This document shows positions 1-8,262 of a stretch of 64,000 bases of DNA, piece by piece. The notes under the pieces were generated by a model. That model saw only the letters and a program-made list of their open reading frames with translations, did no database searches and was not told the DNA's origin. Position numbers and translations under genes: made by a program. The stretch's first letter is position 1; each line of letters opens with the position of its first letter. Origin of the DNA: Sunxiuqinia sp963677175 (GTDB lineage: Bacteria > Bacteroidota > Bacteroidia > Bacteroidales > Prolixibacteraceae); assembly GCA_963677175.2 (NCBI GenBank), contig CAXXES010000007.1:682001-746000 (forward strand), written 5' to 3'.

Positions 1-1227
1 ATGGCTTGTTAACATACCGGTTCTATAAAGCAGGTCTTGCCAATCAGTATTTACATCATCGGATTCATCCAGCGCATTAGTGTACTGACCGGCGGCTGCA
101 CGGAGTTCAACCAATTCTTGCCCGTTCATCATGGGGTATTTGGCAAAAACACTTTTTATACCTTGATACCCGCTGTAGGCAAACTGTGCTTTTTGTCCTT
201 TTTTACCTCTGTTGGTAGTAATTAAAATAACACCGTTAGCACCGCGTGAACCGTAAATGGCAGTTGCCGAAGCATCTTTCAGTATATCCATGCTCTTGAT
301 ATCGTTAGGATTGATATCGCTGATTGATCCTGCAAAGGGAATACCGTCAAGCACGATCAGCGGGTCGTTACTGGCATTCAGAGAACGCGTGCCGCGAATA
401 CGGATTTGCATGGAAGCACCTGGCTTAGTTGAGGTTTGCGACATTTCGACTCCTGCGATACGTCCTTGTAAAGCCTGAGTGACATTTGACGATGGCATTT
501 CTCGCAACTCACTTCCCCCAATTGAAGCAACCGAGCCGGTTACAGCTTCTCTGCGTTGGACACCGTATCCTACAACCACAACTTCTCCAATATCGGATAT
601 TTTGGATTCAAGAATTACACTAATTACAGACTGGCCTGCAACAGCTACTTCCTGGCTCTCCATTCCAACAAACGAGAATACCAATATCCCGTCTCCCGGA
701 ATATTTGAAAGCGAATAACCTCCATCAAAGTTTGTAATGGCTCCATTCGTTGTACCTTTTACAACTACCGTGACGCCGGGTAAAGATTCTCCGCTGGCAT
801 CGGTAACCGTTCCTGAAACCGTTTGCTGCTGCTGAATCCGCTCGTCAAAGGACCATCTCATGTCGTTCTTTGAAATAATCACTGATTTGTCGACAATCTT
901 GTAGGTTACATCTATTGATTCGAGAAGTTGATTCAGCACTTCTTCCACGCTGGCATCGGTAACCTTTACATCCACTTTTTGGTTAACATCAAAGTCATCG
1001 TTGCTGTAAAAAAACTGAAAATCGCTCCGTGCTTTAATTTCACTAATGACGTCTTTGATTGCCACATTCGTATAATTCATGTTAAACTTACTCTGTTGCG
1101 AGTAAGTGTTGCCCGTTACACCCAGAATGCTGATCAAGAATAGTAAGACTGTTAGTTTCATACTTAACAAAAGCTTAGGCATTAGATACCTCTTCCGCTC
1201 AGGCGGATAAATCTGATTTTTTTTCAT
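1..1227 (-). CDS. SusC-like TonB-dependent receptor with N-terminal STN domain (3' part outside window)
   Basis: Reading the minus strand from an ATG at 1227 gives 409 uninterrupted codons to the window edge, so the C-terminal barrel lies to the left. The N-terminus has a long leader (MKKNQIYPPERKRYLMPK, then a hydrophobic stretch). Next come a secretin/TonB N-terminal (STN) domain (about residues 50-125), a carboxypeptidase-like beta-sandwich (VSGTVTDASGESLPGVTVVV, about 140-215) and the TonB plug with the SusC signature motifs (DASATAIYGSRGANGVILIT). Such receptors import oligosaccharides or other large ligands across the outer membrane. The STN domain relays ligand occupancy to a FecR anti-sigma factor, which fits the FecR and ECF sigma genes directly upstream. 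A SusD partner would be expected further left but cannot be seen. It is a different transporter from the SusC at 31259. The substrate cannot be read from this sequence. Confidence 0.95.
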   Translation of the reverse strand, partial: MKKNQIYPPERKRYLMPKLLLSMKLTVLLFLISILGVTGNTYSQQSKFNMNYTNVAIKDVISEIKARSDFQFFYSNDDFDVNQKVDVKVTDASVEEVLNQLLESIDVTYKIVDKSVIISKNDMRWSFDERIQQQQTVSGTVTDASGESLPGVTVVVKGTTNGAITNFDGGYSLSNIPGDGILVFSFVGMESQEVAVAGQSVISVILESKISDIGEVVVVGYGVQRREAVTGSVASIGGSELREMPSSNVTQALQGRIAGVEMSQTSTKPGASMQIRIRGTRSLNASNDPLIVLDGIPFAGSISDINPNDIKSMDILKDASATAIYGSRGANGVILITTNRGKKGQKAQFAYSGYQGIKSVFAKYPMMNGQELVELRAAAGQYTNALDESDDVNTDWQDLLYRTGMLTSH

Positions 1228-1253
1228 AGTTTTGTATTTGAGTGTTAAACTTA

Positions 1254-1284
1254 CTAATACCCGTTCTACTAAAACTGGTATTAG
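1254..1284 (-). promoter_or_regulatory. Inverted repeat in the fecR-susC leader
   Basis: CTAATACC (1254-1261) and GGTATTAG (1277-1284) are perfect 8-bp inverted arms around a 15-base loop, in the 101-bp gap between the FecR stop and the receptor start. It lacks a following T-run on the minus strand, so it is not a clear terminator. It could be an operator, an RNA hairpin or a processing site. The assignment is positional only. Confidence 0.4.
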
Positions 1285-1328
1285 ATTATTTTAGGGTCGG
1301 ATCTGTGGCCAACATGATCCGGCCTTAT

Positions 1329-2291
1329 TTATTCACCTTTTATTAGAATTTGTTCATTTCTGAATTCAAATTTTACTTTTTTAATTTCCTGAATGATTTT
1401 CAATGTATATTCCAACGACCTTTCCTTATTAATTACCCCGGTAAACCGATACGATTTAAGCTCTTCATTTGCAAAAGTAAACTTCACCTCGTACCACCGC
1501 TCAAGTTGCTGAGTCAGGGCGAAAAGCGTTTCATCGTTAAAGTAGATCTTTCCGCCTTTCCAGGCAATGTGCTCTTCTATGTTAACCTTGTTTTTTTCAA
1601 CTTCGCCAGTATTCTTCAAAAACAAAACCTGCTCACCGGGAGCCATCATCAACGATTTTTGGCCGGCATGAAATTCTACCTCCCCTTCAACCAAAACGGT
1701 GGCAATTCTTGAATCGTTTGCGTAAGCTTTAACATTAAACTGGGTTCCGTGAACCTGAATTTCAGATGTCCCTGCATGGACGATAAAGGGTGTGCTTTCA
1801 TTTTTCGTTACTGCAAAGAAGGCTTCTCCTTCCAAAACGACTTCTCGGTTATTCGTGTTGAAGGATTGCTTGTAGGTAAGGGTGGATCCAGCGTTGAGCC
1901 AAACATTAGTCCCATCAAAAAGCGTGACATTTGAAATTTGCCCGTTGGGCGCGGAGATACTGGCCCAACTTTCCTGCTCGGGGCTAACGGACTGAAAAGT
2001 CCAAAATACGCCTCCGGCTGTTAAAAATGCAATTATAAAAATGGCCGCGTATTTCAAACCTTCTTTCCACCAAGACAGACGTGGGGAAAGCGTTTCTTTC
2101 AACTCGGTCCACGCCAAATCTGCCGATTTAAATTTTCTTACCTGTGCTACCTTTTCCCGTGAATTATATATGCGGCGCGCAGCCGTTAGCTCCCTTTCTT
2201 CTTTTTCACCCGGCCCAGCATTGCCTTCCGATACCTCACCATGCAACAGTGATGCCCAAGTCTCCCATCTATTTTGATCCATTTCCTTCAT
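1329..2291 (-). CDS. FecR-family anti-sigma factor
   Basis: About 320 residues when started at MKEMDQNRW; the open frame reaches 2309 (MCLRYK) and a start at 2282 is also possible. It has a cytoplasmic N-terminal part, one membrane segment near residues 83-105 (KYAAIFIIAFLTAGGVFWTF), then the periplasmic FecR beta domain (SISAPNGQISNVTLFDGTNV, DGTNVWLNAGSTLTYK, GEAFFAVTKNESTPFIVHAG). A C-terminal DUF4974/STN-like segment (FNDETLFALTQQLERWYEV, YRFTGVINKERSLEYTLKII) follows, as usual in Bacteroidota FecR proteins. It would hold the ECF sigma factor inactive until the STN domain of the neighbouring receptor signals transport. Order is sigma, FecR, receptor on one strand, the standard transport-responsive trio. 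Confidence 0.93.
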   Translation of the reverse strand: MKEMDQNRWETWASLLHGEVSEGNAGPGEKEERELTAARRIYNSREKVAQVRKFKSADLAWTELKETLSPRLSWWKEGLKYAAIFIIAFLTAGGVFWTFQSVSPEQESWASISAPNGQISNVTLFDGTNVWLNAGSTLTYKQSFNTNNREVVLEGEAFFAVTKNESTPFIVHAGTSEIQVHGTQFNVKAYANDSRIATVLVEGEVEFHAGQKSLMMAPGEQVLFLKNTGEVEKNKVNIEEHIAWKGGKIYFNDETLFALTQQLERWYEVKFTFANEELKSYRFTGVINKERSLEYTLKIIQEIKKVKFEFRNEQILIKGE

Positions 2292-2407
2292 TTTGTATCT
2301 AAGACACAAGAATGGAGGAAGAGGGTGAAAGGAATTTTAAAATTTCAAAATAAAAAAACGAAAGACCAGATATAGAACGCTCAATATCTGTCGCTTGCAC
2401 ACCAATC

Positions 2408-2968
2408 TTATTTACTGAAGAGACAGAAAAGATTTAGGACAAAGTGTTTCAACTGGCTTCTCAGAATTTTGTAGGCGATTCCCATTTGGGTTTTGATGGT
2501 GTTTTTTGAAAGATTCAGGCTTGTGGCAATTTCGCTATAAGTCAGGTTGTCTTGATATGCCAGAAGAAAGATTTTTTTACATTGACTCGGTAGTACTTCA
2601 ATCGAAGAGGCTATTTGAACCGCAAGTTCATCTTCCGAATAGTGAGCTCCTGAGTCCTCATTCAAATCAACCAGCAAACCGCTATCGGTTAGTTCATCAA
2701 ACTGTCGTTCTCTTTGTAAATAATTGATACTTCTATTCTTCACGGCATTCAGCAAATAGCCCTTCAGGTTCCTGTGAATCTTCAATTCAGCCCTTTTCTG
2801 CCATAAATACATAAAAGTTTCCTGAACCAGGTCTTCAGCAACCTCCATGCTTTTTACATATCGCAAGGCAACGAGGCAGGAAAGATGGTAATTTCTTTTA
2901 AAAAACAACTCGAACGCGGCAACATTTTCCAAACTAAGACTCATCAGTAGGGAGATATTTTTGGACAT
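2408..2968 (-). CDS. ECF RNA polymerase sigma factor (FecI/RpoE type)
   Basis: 186 residues. Region 2 (FELFFKRNYHLSCLVALRYV ... AEDLVQETFMYLWQKRAEL) binds core polymerase and the -10 element. Region 4 (LPSQCKKIFLLAYQDNLTYS, then EIATSLNLSKNTIKTQMGIA) is the helix-turn-helix that reads the -35 element. There is no region 1 or 3, which is the ECF layout. It lies 116 bp upstream of fecR and 1.2 kb upstream of the STN receptor, so it most likely transcribes that receptor operon. Nothing suggests it acts on the xylan genes. Confidence 0.95.
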   Translation of the reverse strand: MSKNISLLMSLSLENVAAFELFFKRNYHLSCLVALRYVKSMEVAEDLVQETFMYLWQKRAELKIHRNLKGYLLNAVKNRSINYLQRERQFDELTDSGLLVDLNEDSGAHYSEDELAVQIASSIEVLPSQCKKIFLLAYQDNLTYSEIATSLNLSKNTIKTQMGIAYKILRSQLKHFVLNLFCLFSK

Positions 2969-2986
2969 TTAACATGAAGTGACAAT

Positions 2987-3184
2987 TTATATATTTTTTC
3001 TGCAATAGCCACTGAACTCTTTGATTGTTTTCATTTCTGAAACGGTTTTCCAATTCTTTTTAATCTTCTTGGTATGCGCATGATCCCAGACATAAACATC
3101 CTCCTTAATATCCTGAGTCATGCTTTTAGTGGCCAGTCCCCAAAGCGTTTCTAAAATCTTTGGGCGGTTTATGGAAGTAGGCAG
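2987..3184 (-). pseudogene. Short coding remnant of unknown origin
   Basis: A 65-codon open frame with protein-like composition (NRPKILETLWGLATKSMTQ, then KEDVYVWDHAHTKKIKKNW) ends at a stop at 2987. It is closed upstream by an in-frame stop at 3185-3187. The only ATG (3121) would give 44 residues. It could be the 3' tail of a decayed gene, since the frame reads well but has no proper start. I do not recognise the family. A real 44-residue protein is the alternative. Confidence 0.3.
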
Positions 3185-3688
3185 TTAACAGGGATCAAAA
3201 CTCATAGAGTTGTGTATAAGGATAGCTTGAAAAGGGAAGGTGGTTTCGATTTATCGAAAACGGAAGGGTTCATGTCTTCAAAATCCAAATTCCAAGTTCT
3301 AAATTCCAAGGATCCAACCACAGGCGATAAATGGTCACCAACGACCAATGACTAATTCTCTAATCCATATCATCTGTGAATCTGTGGTTAAAAATAAAAT
3401 AATCGCAGTTCGGAAACCGGCTACCCGGGGATGGAACGAGCCGGCTTTGGAATGAAACCGCCAGCGTGTTGAACACCCCAAAGTGTTTCCAAAACCTGTC
3501 AGTTTTCAGCAAGCGAATAAATGCAAGCCTCGATAGTTGTGTACAAAGCGTAGCATTCAAACCGAAAATCGGGTGCTCATTTATTCATTTGATGAATTAA
3601 AATATCTAATATTAAAACATTCTTTACTTCAAACCCCTTATTTTTAAAGCGCAAACGAATTATCAAAACGCTAAAAACTAAATGACTT
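3185..3688. other. Non-coding stretch with repeat-like sequence
   Basis: No convincing gene. It holds a small palindrome (TTTCGA-TTTA-TCGAAA near 3244-3259) and tandem AAATTCCAAG-like units at about 3282-3310 (CCAAATTCCAAG, CTAAATTCCAAG). A hairpin-prone segment AACAC-CCCAAA-GTGTT lies near 3473-3488. The segment 3477-3497 resembles 3138-3158 at 17 of 21 bases. This looks like intergenic repeat debris of the kind scattered through Bacteroidota genomes. The promoter of the plus-strand gene at 3689 should lie at its right end, but I cannot fix it. Confidence 0.4.
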
Positions 3689-4372
3689 ATGAGATTTTCA
3701 TTCCTTTTCATACTCTGCCTTGCCTGCAGTTCAGTGGCTTTTTCTCAAACATTTACCATCACTGACCTGAGTTCGCTTTCGGACCTGATGTCGTTTGAGA
3801 AGAATAAATCCAACGAATTCAACAACCCGAGCTACGCCAATGTTGATGGAACCCCTTATTTGAAGGACGAATTTGTCCCGGGTGACGTATTCATTAATGA
3901 TACGATTTTAATTGAAGAAGTTCCCCTGAGATACAACATCTATTCTGATCAAATGGAATTTGTGAGTGTCCAAAAACAAGTCCTTGTCATTGACGATCCC
4001 AGCCAGAAATATGCGTTCAATCTTGAAGGCGAACTATTCACCATTCAAGACTATATTGATCGGGGAAACACAGAACATGGCGTCCTGCAGCTAATCGTTG
4101 ATGGCGAATTGCGGCTCTACAAAAAATACCTTGTCAATTTTAAGCCAGCCACCAAGGCTATTGGGTTTCAGGAAGCACAACCAGACAGGTTTACCCGGCA
4201 GGATGATGACTATCTGATTGCCATAGAACAGAATAACCCGGAAACTTTTCACAACCCCAAAGACTTACTCGAAAAATTGAAAGCACATAAGCCTGGTATT
4301 GAAAAATATGCCAAAGAACAAAAACTGAAACTTAAATCGGAAAGTGGACTGATTCAGTATTGCAACGAATAA
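3689..4372 (+). CDS. Secreted protein of unknown function
   Basis: 227 residues, the only plus-strand gene I accept. A clear signal peptide (MRFSFLFILCLACSSVAFSQ) precedes a soluble domain of about 205 residues, without transmembrane segments or internal repeats. Segments such as KDEFVPGDVFINDTILIEE, VPLRYNIYSDQMEF and LKLKSESGLIQYCNE give a beta-rich middle and a helical, lysine-rich C-terminal end. The style is that of small periplasmic or surface proteins of Bacteroidota with no assigned role. It converges on the GH43 gene at 4618, with two palindromes in between. No link to sugar use can be drawn. Confidence 0.8.
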   Translation: MRFSFLFILCLACSSVAFSQTFTITDLSSLSDLMSFEKNKSNEFNNPSYANVDGTPYLKDEFVPGDVFINDTILIEEVPLRYNIYSDQMEFVSVQKQVLVIDDPSQKYAFNLEGELFTIQDYIDRGNTEHGVLQLIVDGELRLYKKYLVNFKPATKAIGFQEAQPDRFTRQDDDYLIAIEQNNPETFHNPKDLLEKLKAHKPGIEKYAKEQKLKLKSESGLIQYCNE

Positions 4373-4475
4373 AAAAACAGCAAACATTACCCAAGATGGA
4401 AATCTCTTTTAGGAATGTTTTTCTGCAAAACTAACTTTCTTGGTTGTATCACATTTTTTAATTGCACCCTCCCCG

Positions 4476-4520
4476 ACCCTCCCTTTTAAAAAGGGAGGGT
4501 GTTCCGCCGACTGGCGGAAC
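4476..4520. terminator. Two adjacent palindromes between convergent genes, probable bidirectional terminator
   Basis: ACCCTCCCTTTT (4476-4487) pairs with AAAAGGGAGGGT (4489-4500). Immediately after it, GTTCCGCC (4501-4508) pairs with GGCGGAAC (4513-4520) around a 4-base loop. They sit between the 3' ends of the plus-strand gene (4372) and the minus-strand GH43 gene (4618). This is where a shared transcription stop belongs, but there is no clean U-tract. The two-hairpin form also resembles dispersed palindromic repeats, so it may be a repeat element that serves as a terminator. Confidence 0.55.
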
Positions 4521-4617
4521 GGGTGGATCATGTCATAAGATCAAAAGGCAATTTCTCTGGAATTCCCAGCATGGAAATGCCCGCTGTCTTTTTGCTTCCT
4601 GATACACAGGATTGGAT

Positions 4618-5589
4618 TTATTCGGCTCCTCCGTCAATTGTTTTGATGGTACCGTCTTCGTTGTATTCCAACTCCACCACCTTCATGCTGCGCAACCAGG
4701 TTTTACCACCGGATGGCACGCTGTCGTGATGAAACAAGTACCACTTTCCTTTGAACTCAACAATCGAATGATGCGTTGTCCAGCCCACCACCGGCATGAG
4801 GATGACTCCCTTGTAAGTGAAAGGCCCATAGGGATTATCGCCCACCGCGTAGCACAGTTTGTGCGTGTTACCGGTTGAATACGAAAAGTAGTATCTGCCC
4901 TCGTACTTGTGCATCCACGAAGCTTCGAAAAAACGACGATCGTGGTCGCCGGCTTTCAACACTTCGCCGCTTTCATCCAGGATAATGATCTCGCGAGGCT
5001 CTTCGCCAAATTCAAGCATATCATCGCTTAGTTTCGCGACCAGCGATGGCAAGGCAGGCTCATCGTTCGCGGGTTCATGCCCGCACTCAATGGCTTTGTT
5101 GTTGCGGTAGCGTTGCAGCTGCCCGCCCCACAAGCCGCCAAAGTACATGTAGTACGATCCGTCATCGTCGCAAAACACACAGGGGTCGATCGAATAGCTG
5201 CCTTTCATGGGCGCTTCCTGCGGAATGAACGGGCCTTCGGGCCGGTCGCTGATGCCCACTCCGATACGAAAAATGTCGGTTTGATCTTTCAGCGGAAAGT
5301 ACAAATAATACTTACCGTCCTTGCAGGCGCAATCGCAATCCCACAACTGGCGGCCTGCCCAGGGAATGTCTTTCACATCGAGGGTTACCCCATGATCGGT
5401 TACTTCGCCATCAACATCATCCATTGAAAAGACATGGTAATCACGCATATCGAAATGGTCACCGTTGTCATTTTCTGGGATGCCCGACTCCACATCGTGC
5501 GACGGGTAAATGTATAGTTTGCCGTTGAACACATGTACTGCCGGATCGGCTGTATATAAGTCCGGCACCAGGTATCTTGCTTTTTTCAT
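4618..5589 (-). CDS. GH43 subfamily 1-type beta-xylosidase/alpha-L-arabinofuranosidase, cytoplasmic
   Basis: 323 residues with no signal peptide, so it probably acts in the cytoplasm on imported xylo-oligosaccharides. It is a single five-bladed propeller domain. The expected GH43 acidic residues are visible: Asp15 in TADPAVHV, Asp135 in SIDPCVF and Glu222 in FFEASWMH. Length and the YPSHDVESG/DYHVFSMDD motifs fit the short intracellular GH43_1 group. It is the last gene of the operon 13202-4618 and its ATG overlaps the GH10 stop by 4 bp (ATGA), which suggests coupled translation. The GH10, GPH symporter and GH43_1 set is a recurring xylan-use module in Bacteroides. Whether xylose or arabinose is released cannot be settled from sequence. 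Confidence 0.93.
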   Translation of the reverse strand: MKKARYLVPDLYTADPAVHVFNGKLYIYPSHDVESGIPENDNGDHFDMRDYHVFSMDDVDGEVTDHGVTLDVKDIPWAGRQLWDCDCACKDGKYYLYFPLKDQTDIFRIGVGISDRPEGPFIPQEAPMKGSYSIDPCVFCDDDGSYYMYFGGLWGGQLQRYRNNKAIECGHEPANDEPALPSLVAKLSDDMLEFGEEPREIIILDESGEVLKAGDHDRRFFEASWMHKYEGRYYFSYSTGNTHKLCYAVGDNPYGPFTYKGVILMPVVGWTTHHSIVEFKGKWYLFHHDSVPSGGKTWLRSMKVVELEYNEDGTIKTIDGGAE

Positions 5590-6716
5590 TTCGTTAACTC
5601 AATAATTTTTGCTACTGCTGATTTTGGCTGATGGTTCCGGTCGAACAACAGCGGGTAGTCCGTACGTCCGCGAACCGGGAAATTATTTTTCCATGAATCG
5701 CCATCTGCAACACCCCATAAGGTTACCCGGGTTATATCGTCCGAATGTTTCAAGAACAACTCAAAGAAATCCACCATCCGTGCGTCCCACTCGTCTTGTT
5801 TTTCCTGCGGAACTACGCCATCAGTATAAGGATTCAATTCTTGCTGATATTCAATATTTGTAGAAATATCTGCCCCTACATCCCGTCTGCGGTTAGGCAA
5901 AATCGACATGTCAAGTTCCGTAACCATCACTTTCATACCTTCATTGGCATAGGTCACGATGGCCGCTTCGTAATCTTCCAACGATGGACTATCCATGCCC
6001 ACATGCCCCTGCATGCCTATTCCATCAATCCGGATTCCGTCGGCTTTCAAGCTGCGAATCATTTTCACAATCGCGTCACGTTTCCCGGGATACCACTCGT
6101 TGTAGTCGTTGTAATATAATTCTGCATCGGGAGCAGCTTCGTGGGCAAACTGAAAAGCCAGCTTAATAAAATCTTCACCTACGATTTGATAAAACTTACT
6201 CTTCCGGAAACTACCGTCTTCCATGATGGCTTCGTTCACTACATCCCAACCTTTAATCTTGCCTTTGTAACGGCCGGCCAAAGTATAAATATGGTTTTTC
6301 ATGCGTTTGATCATCACCTCGCGCGAAACATCGTTGCCTTCATCATCAGTAAAAAACCAACATGGAGCCTGTGAGTGCCAGATTAAACAGTGGCCGGTAA
6401 TAAATAGCTTATTTTGCACGCCAAAATTCACAAATTGGTCAGCCAGTGAGAAATCAAATTCGTCTTCGATAGGCTGAATCTCCTCACTTTTCATACAGTT
6501 TTCGGCCACAATCGCATTGAATTGTTCTTTTACGACTTTAATTCCAGCAGAATCTCGACCCTTAATTTGATAGGCATTCAAAGCCGTTCCGATATAAAAT
6601 TTCCCAGTAAAAGCATCTTTCAACGATGGCTTTTCTTTTGCACTTTGTTGGGCGCTGCACCCTACGAGCAAGTACATAATCAAAATGATTAGTGCAAACA
6701 GTTTTATTCTTTTCAT
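5586..6716 (-). CDS. GH10 endo-1,4-beta-xylanase, lipoprotein
   Basis: 376 residues. The signal ends in a lipobox (YLLVGC, Cys20), so it is probably membrane-anchored, either on the surface or facing the periplasm. The (beta/alpha)8 GH10 barrel fills the rest. Acid/base Glu162 lies in WDVVNEAI, nucleophile Glu267 in VMVTELDMS, and the substrate-binding HCLIWHSQAP motif at about 109-118. It cleaves the beta-1,4-xylan backbone. It is a single-domain form without the CBM insertions found in some Bacteroidota GH10 enzymes. It sits between the symporter (47-bp gap) and GH43_1 (4-bp overlap). Confidence 0.96.
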   Translation of the reverse strand: MKRIKLFALIILIMYLLVGCSAQQSAKEKPSLKDAFTGKFYIGTALNAYQIKGRDSAGIKVVKEQFNAIVAENCMKSEEIQPIEDEFDFSLADQFVNFGVQNKLFITGHCLIWHSQAPCWFFTDDEGNDVSREVMIKRMKNHIYTLAGRYKGKIKGWDVVNEAIMEDGSFRKSKFYQIVGEDFIKLAFQFAHEAAPDAELYYNDYNEWYPGKRDAIVKMIRSLKADGIRIDGIGMQGHVGMDSPSLEDYEAAIVTYANEGMKVMVTELDMSILPNRRRDVGADISTNIEYQQELNPYTDGVVPQEKQDEWDARMVDFFELFLKHSDDITRVTLWGVADGDSWKNNFPVRGRTDYPLLFDRNHQPKSAVAKIIELTK

Positions 6717-6763
6717 GTGTTTATTTTTTTTATTTTTTACTCAACGATCCTCCGTTGCAAGCC

Positions 6764-8239
6764 TTATTGCAAGTTTTCCGTGCGACGGAACATCAATGCC
6801 TCCTGAATCTCAACTTCCTTTTTCTTATTGATTTCGTAGAAAAACAGGCAGGCTATTGCGATGAAAAACGTCAACGTCGGATACACACTCAGCGAGAGTT
6901 TGATACCATTGATGGCTTCCGGTGACTGAACGGCCAGTTCTTCGCTGTAGCCGTAAAATGCCAGGATTCCGGCTACCAGCGCGCCACCAATACTCAGACC
7001 GGCTTTCAGCCCAAAGATCATGGCTGAAAAAATAATGGCTGTCGCCCGTCGGTTGTTTCTCCATTCCGAATAGTCGGCCACATCAGCAATCATGGCCCAC
7101 AGAAGCGGAGTCCCGATTCCATAGAAAAAACCATGTGCCAACTGGGTGCCAAAAACCAGTGCAATGGACTGGGGCGCATAAAAGTAAAACACCAACAAAC
7201 ACAGGGCCGACAGAAACAAGCTGACTCCAAAAACATCACGTTTGCCAAAGCGATCGGCTAGCGTTTTCGACACGGTAATCCCCACAATCATCATGATGAT
7301 TCCACCGGCATTAAACAAGCTAAAACCGGATGTCGCAGCATCTTCGGGCCAGGTAAAGCCGTGCAAGCCCATACCAACCAGAACACTATTCACCCCATCG
7401 ATAAAACCATTGAAACCAATATTCTCCAGAAAATCTGTCAGGTGCTTCTCGCTCAAATAATTTTCAAAATAATACACATACATGCCGCCCTTGAGCGAGA
7501 GGGTGATAAAAACAAAAATGGTGATAATGAGCATGGCAATCCAGGGTTTGTTTTTAAACAAGTCGCCCAGGTCTTCCCTGATGCTCGATTTTTGTGCCGG
7601 ATTGGGGATGACGCGTTCTTTGGTAGTCAAGAAGGTGATGATAAAAAAGACCACCCCGGTGACGGCAAACAAGGTCATGGTGTTTTCGAACCCTTTAATT
7701 TTATCGCCATCGCCCAAAATAAGCACCAGCGGCAACAGCAGGCCCTGCACAACAAACTGGGCAATCATAACAGCCACAAAGCGGTAGCTTGAAATGCTGT
7801 TTCGTTCAGCCATATCGCCTGTCAAAACACCACTTAGCGAGGCATAAGGCAGGTTGTTGGCCGAGTACACGATCACCAGCAAAATATAGGTGATCAACGC
7901 GTAGGCTACTTTTCCACCCGGACTAAAATCGGGTGTACTGAACGCCAGGATGGCAATCACTCCAAAAGGAACCGCCGTCCATAAAATCCAAGGACGGAAT
8001 TTCCCCCAGCGAGTCGTGGTTCGGTCGGCAATAATTCCCATGACCGGATTAAAGAAGGCGCCAAGCATCCCTCCTGAAAAAATGATGGCCGAAGCCGTTG
8101 CCGGCGGAATCCGGTACACATCGGTGTAAAAGAAGGCCAAAAAGGTCATCAGGGTTTGAAAAATCAGGTTGGCAGCCAGGTCGCCCAAGCTATAGCCGAT
8201 TTTTTCAAGAACAGAAACTTTTTGAGAAGTTGTATTCAT
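6764..8239 (-). CDS. GPH-family sugar:cation symporter (MFS superfamily)
   Basis: 491 residues with about 12 hydrophobic segments. Family motifs include the N-terminal VLEKIGYSLGDLAANLIFQ and the loop MGIIADRTTTRWGKFRPWIL (positions about 65-84), both typical of glycoside-pentoside-hexuronide:cation symporters. It would move xylo-oligosaccharides or pentoses across the inner membrane, feeding the cytoplasmic GH43_1 enzyme two genes downstream. It is about 23 bp after the esterase gene and in the same operon. The substrate is inferred from context only. Confidence 0.93.
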   Translation of the reverse strand: MNTTSQKVSVLEKIGYSLGDLAANLIFQTLMTFLAFFYTDVYRIPPATASAIIFSGGMLGAFFNPVMGIIADRTTTRWGKFRPWILWTAVPFGVIAILAFSTPDFSPGGKVAYALITYILLVIVYSANNLPYASLSGVLTGDMAERNSISSYRFVAVMIAQFVVQGLLLPLVLILGDGDKIKGFENTMTLFAVTGVVFFIITFLTTKERVIPNPAQKSSIREDLGDLFKNKPWIAMLIITIFVFITLSLKGGMYVYYFENYLSEKHLTDFLENIGFNGFIDGVNSVLVGMGLHGFTWPEDAATSGFSLFNAGGIIMMIVGITVSKTLADRFGKRDVFGVSLFLSALCLLVFYFYAPQSIALVFGTQLAHGFFYGIGTPLLWAMIADVADYSEWRNNRRATAIIFSAMIFGLKAGLSIGGALVAGILAFYGYSEELAVQSPEAINGIKLSLSVYPTLTFFIAIACLFFYEINKKKEVEIQEALMFRRTENLQ

Positions 8240-8262
8240 TCAAGTAGTTATTTAATTGGTTA

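Noticed and set aside
3360..3560. Minus-strand ORF of 66 codons in the gap before the plus-strand gene
   Set aside because: Composition looks like translated repeat DNA (SRLVPSPGSRFPNCDY), with no signal peptide, domain or start context.
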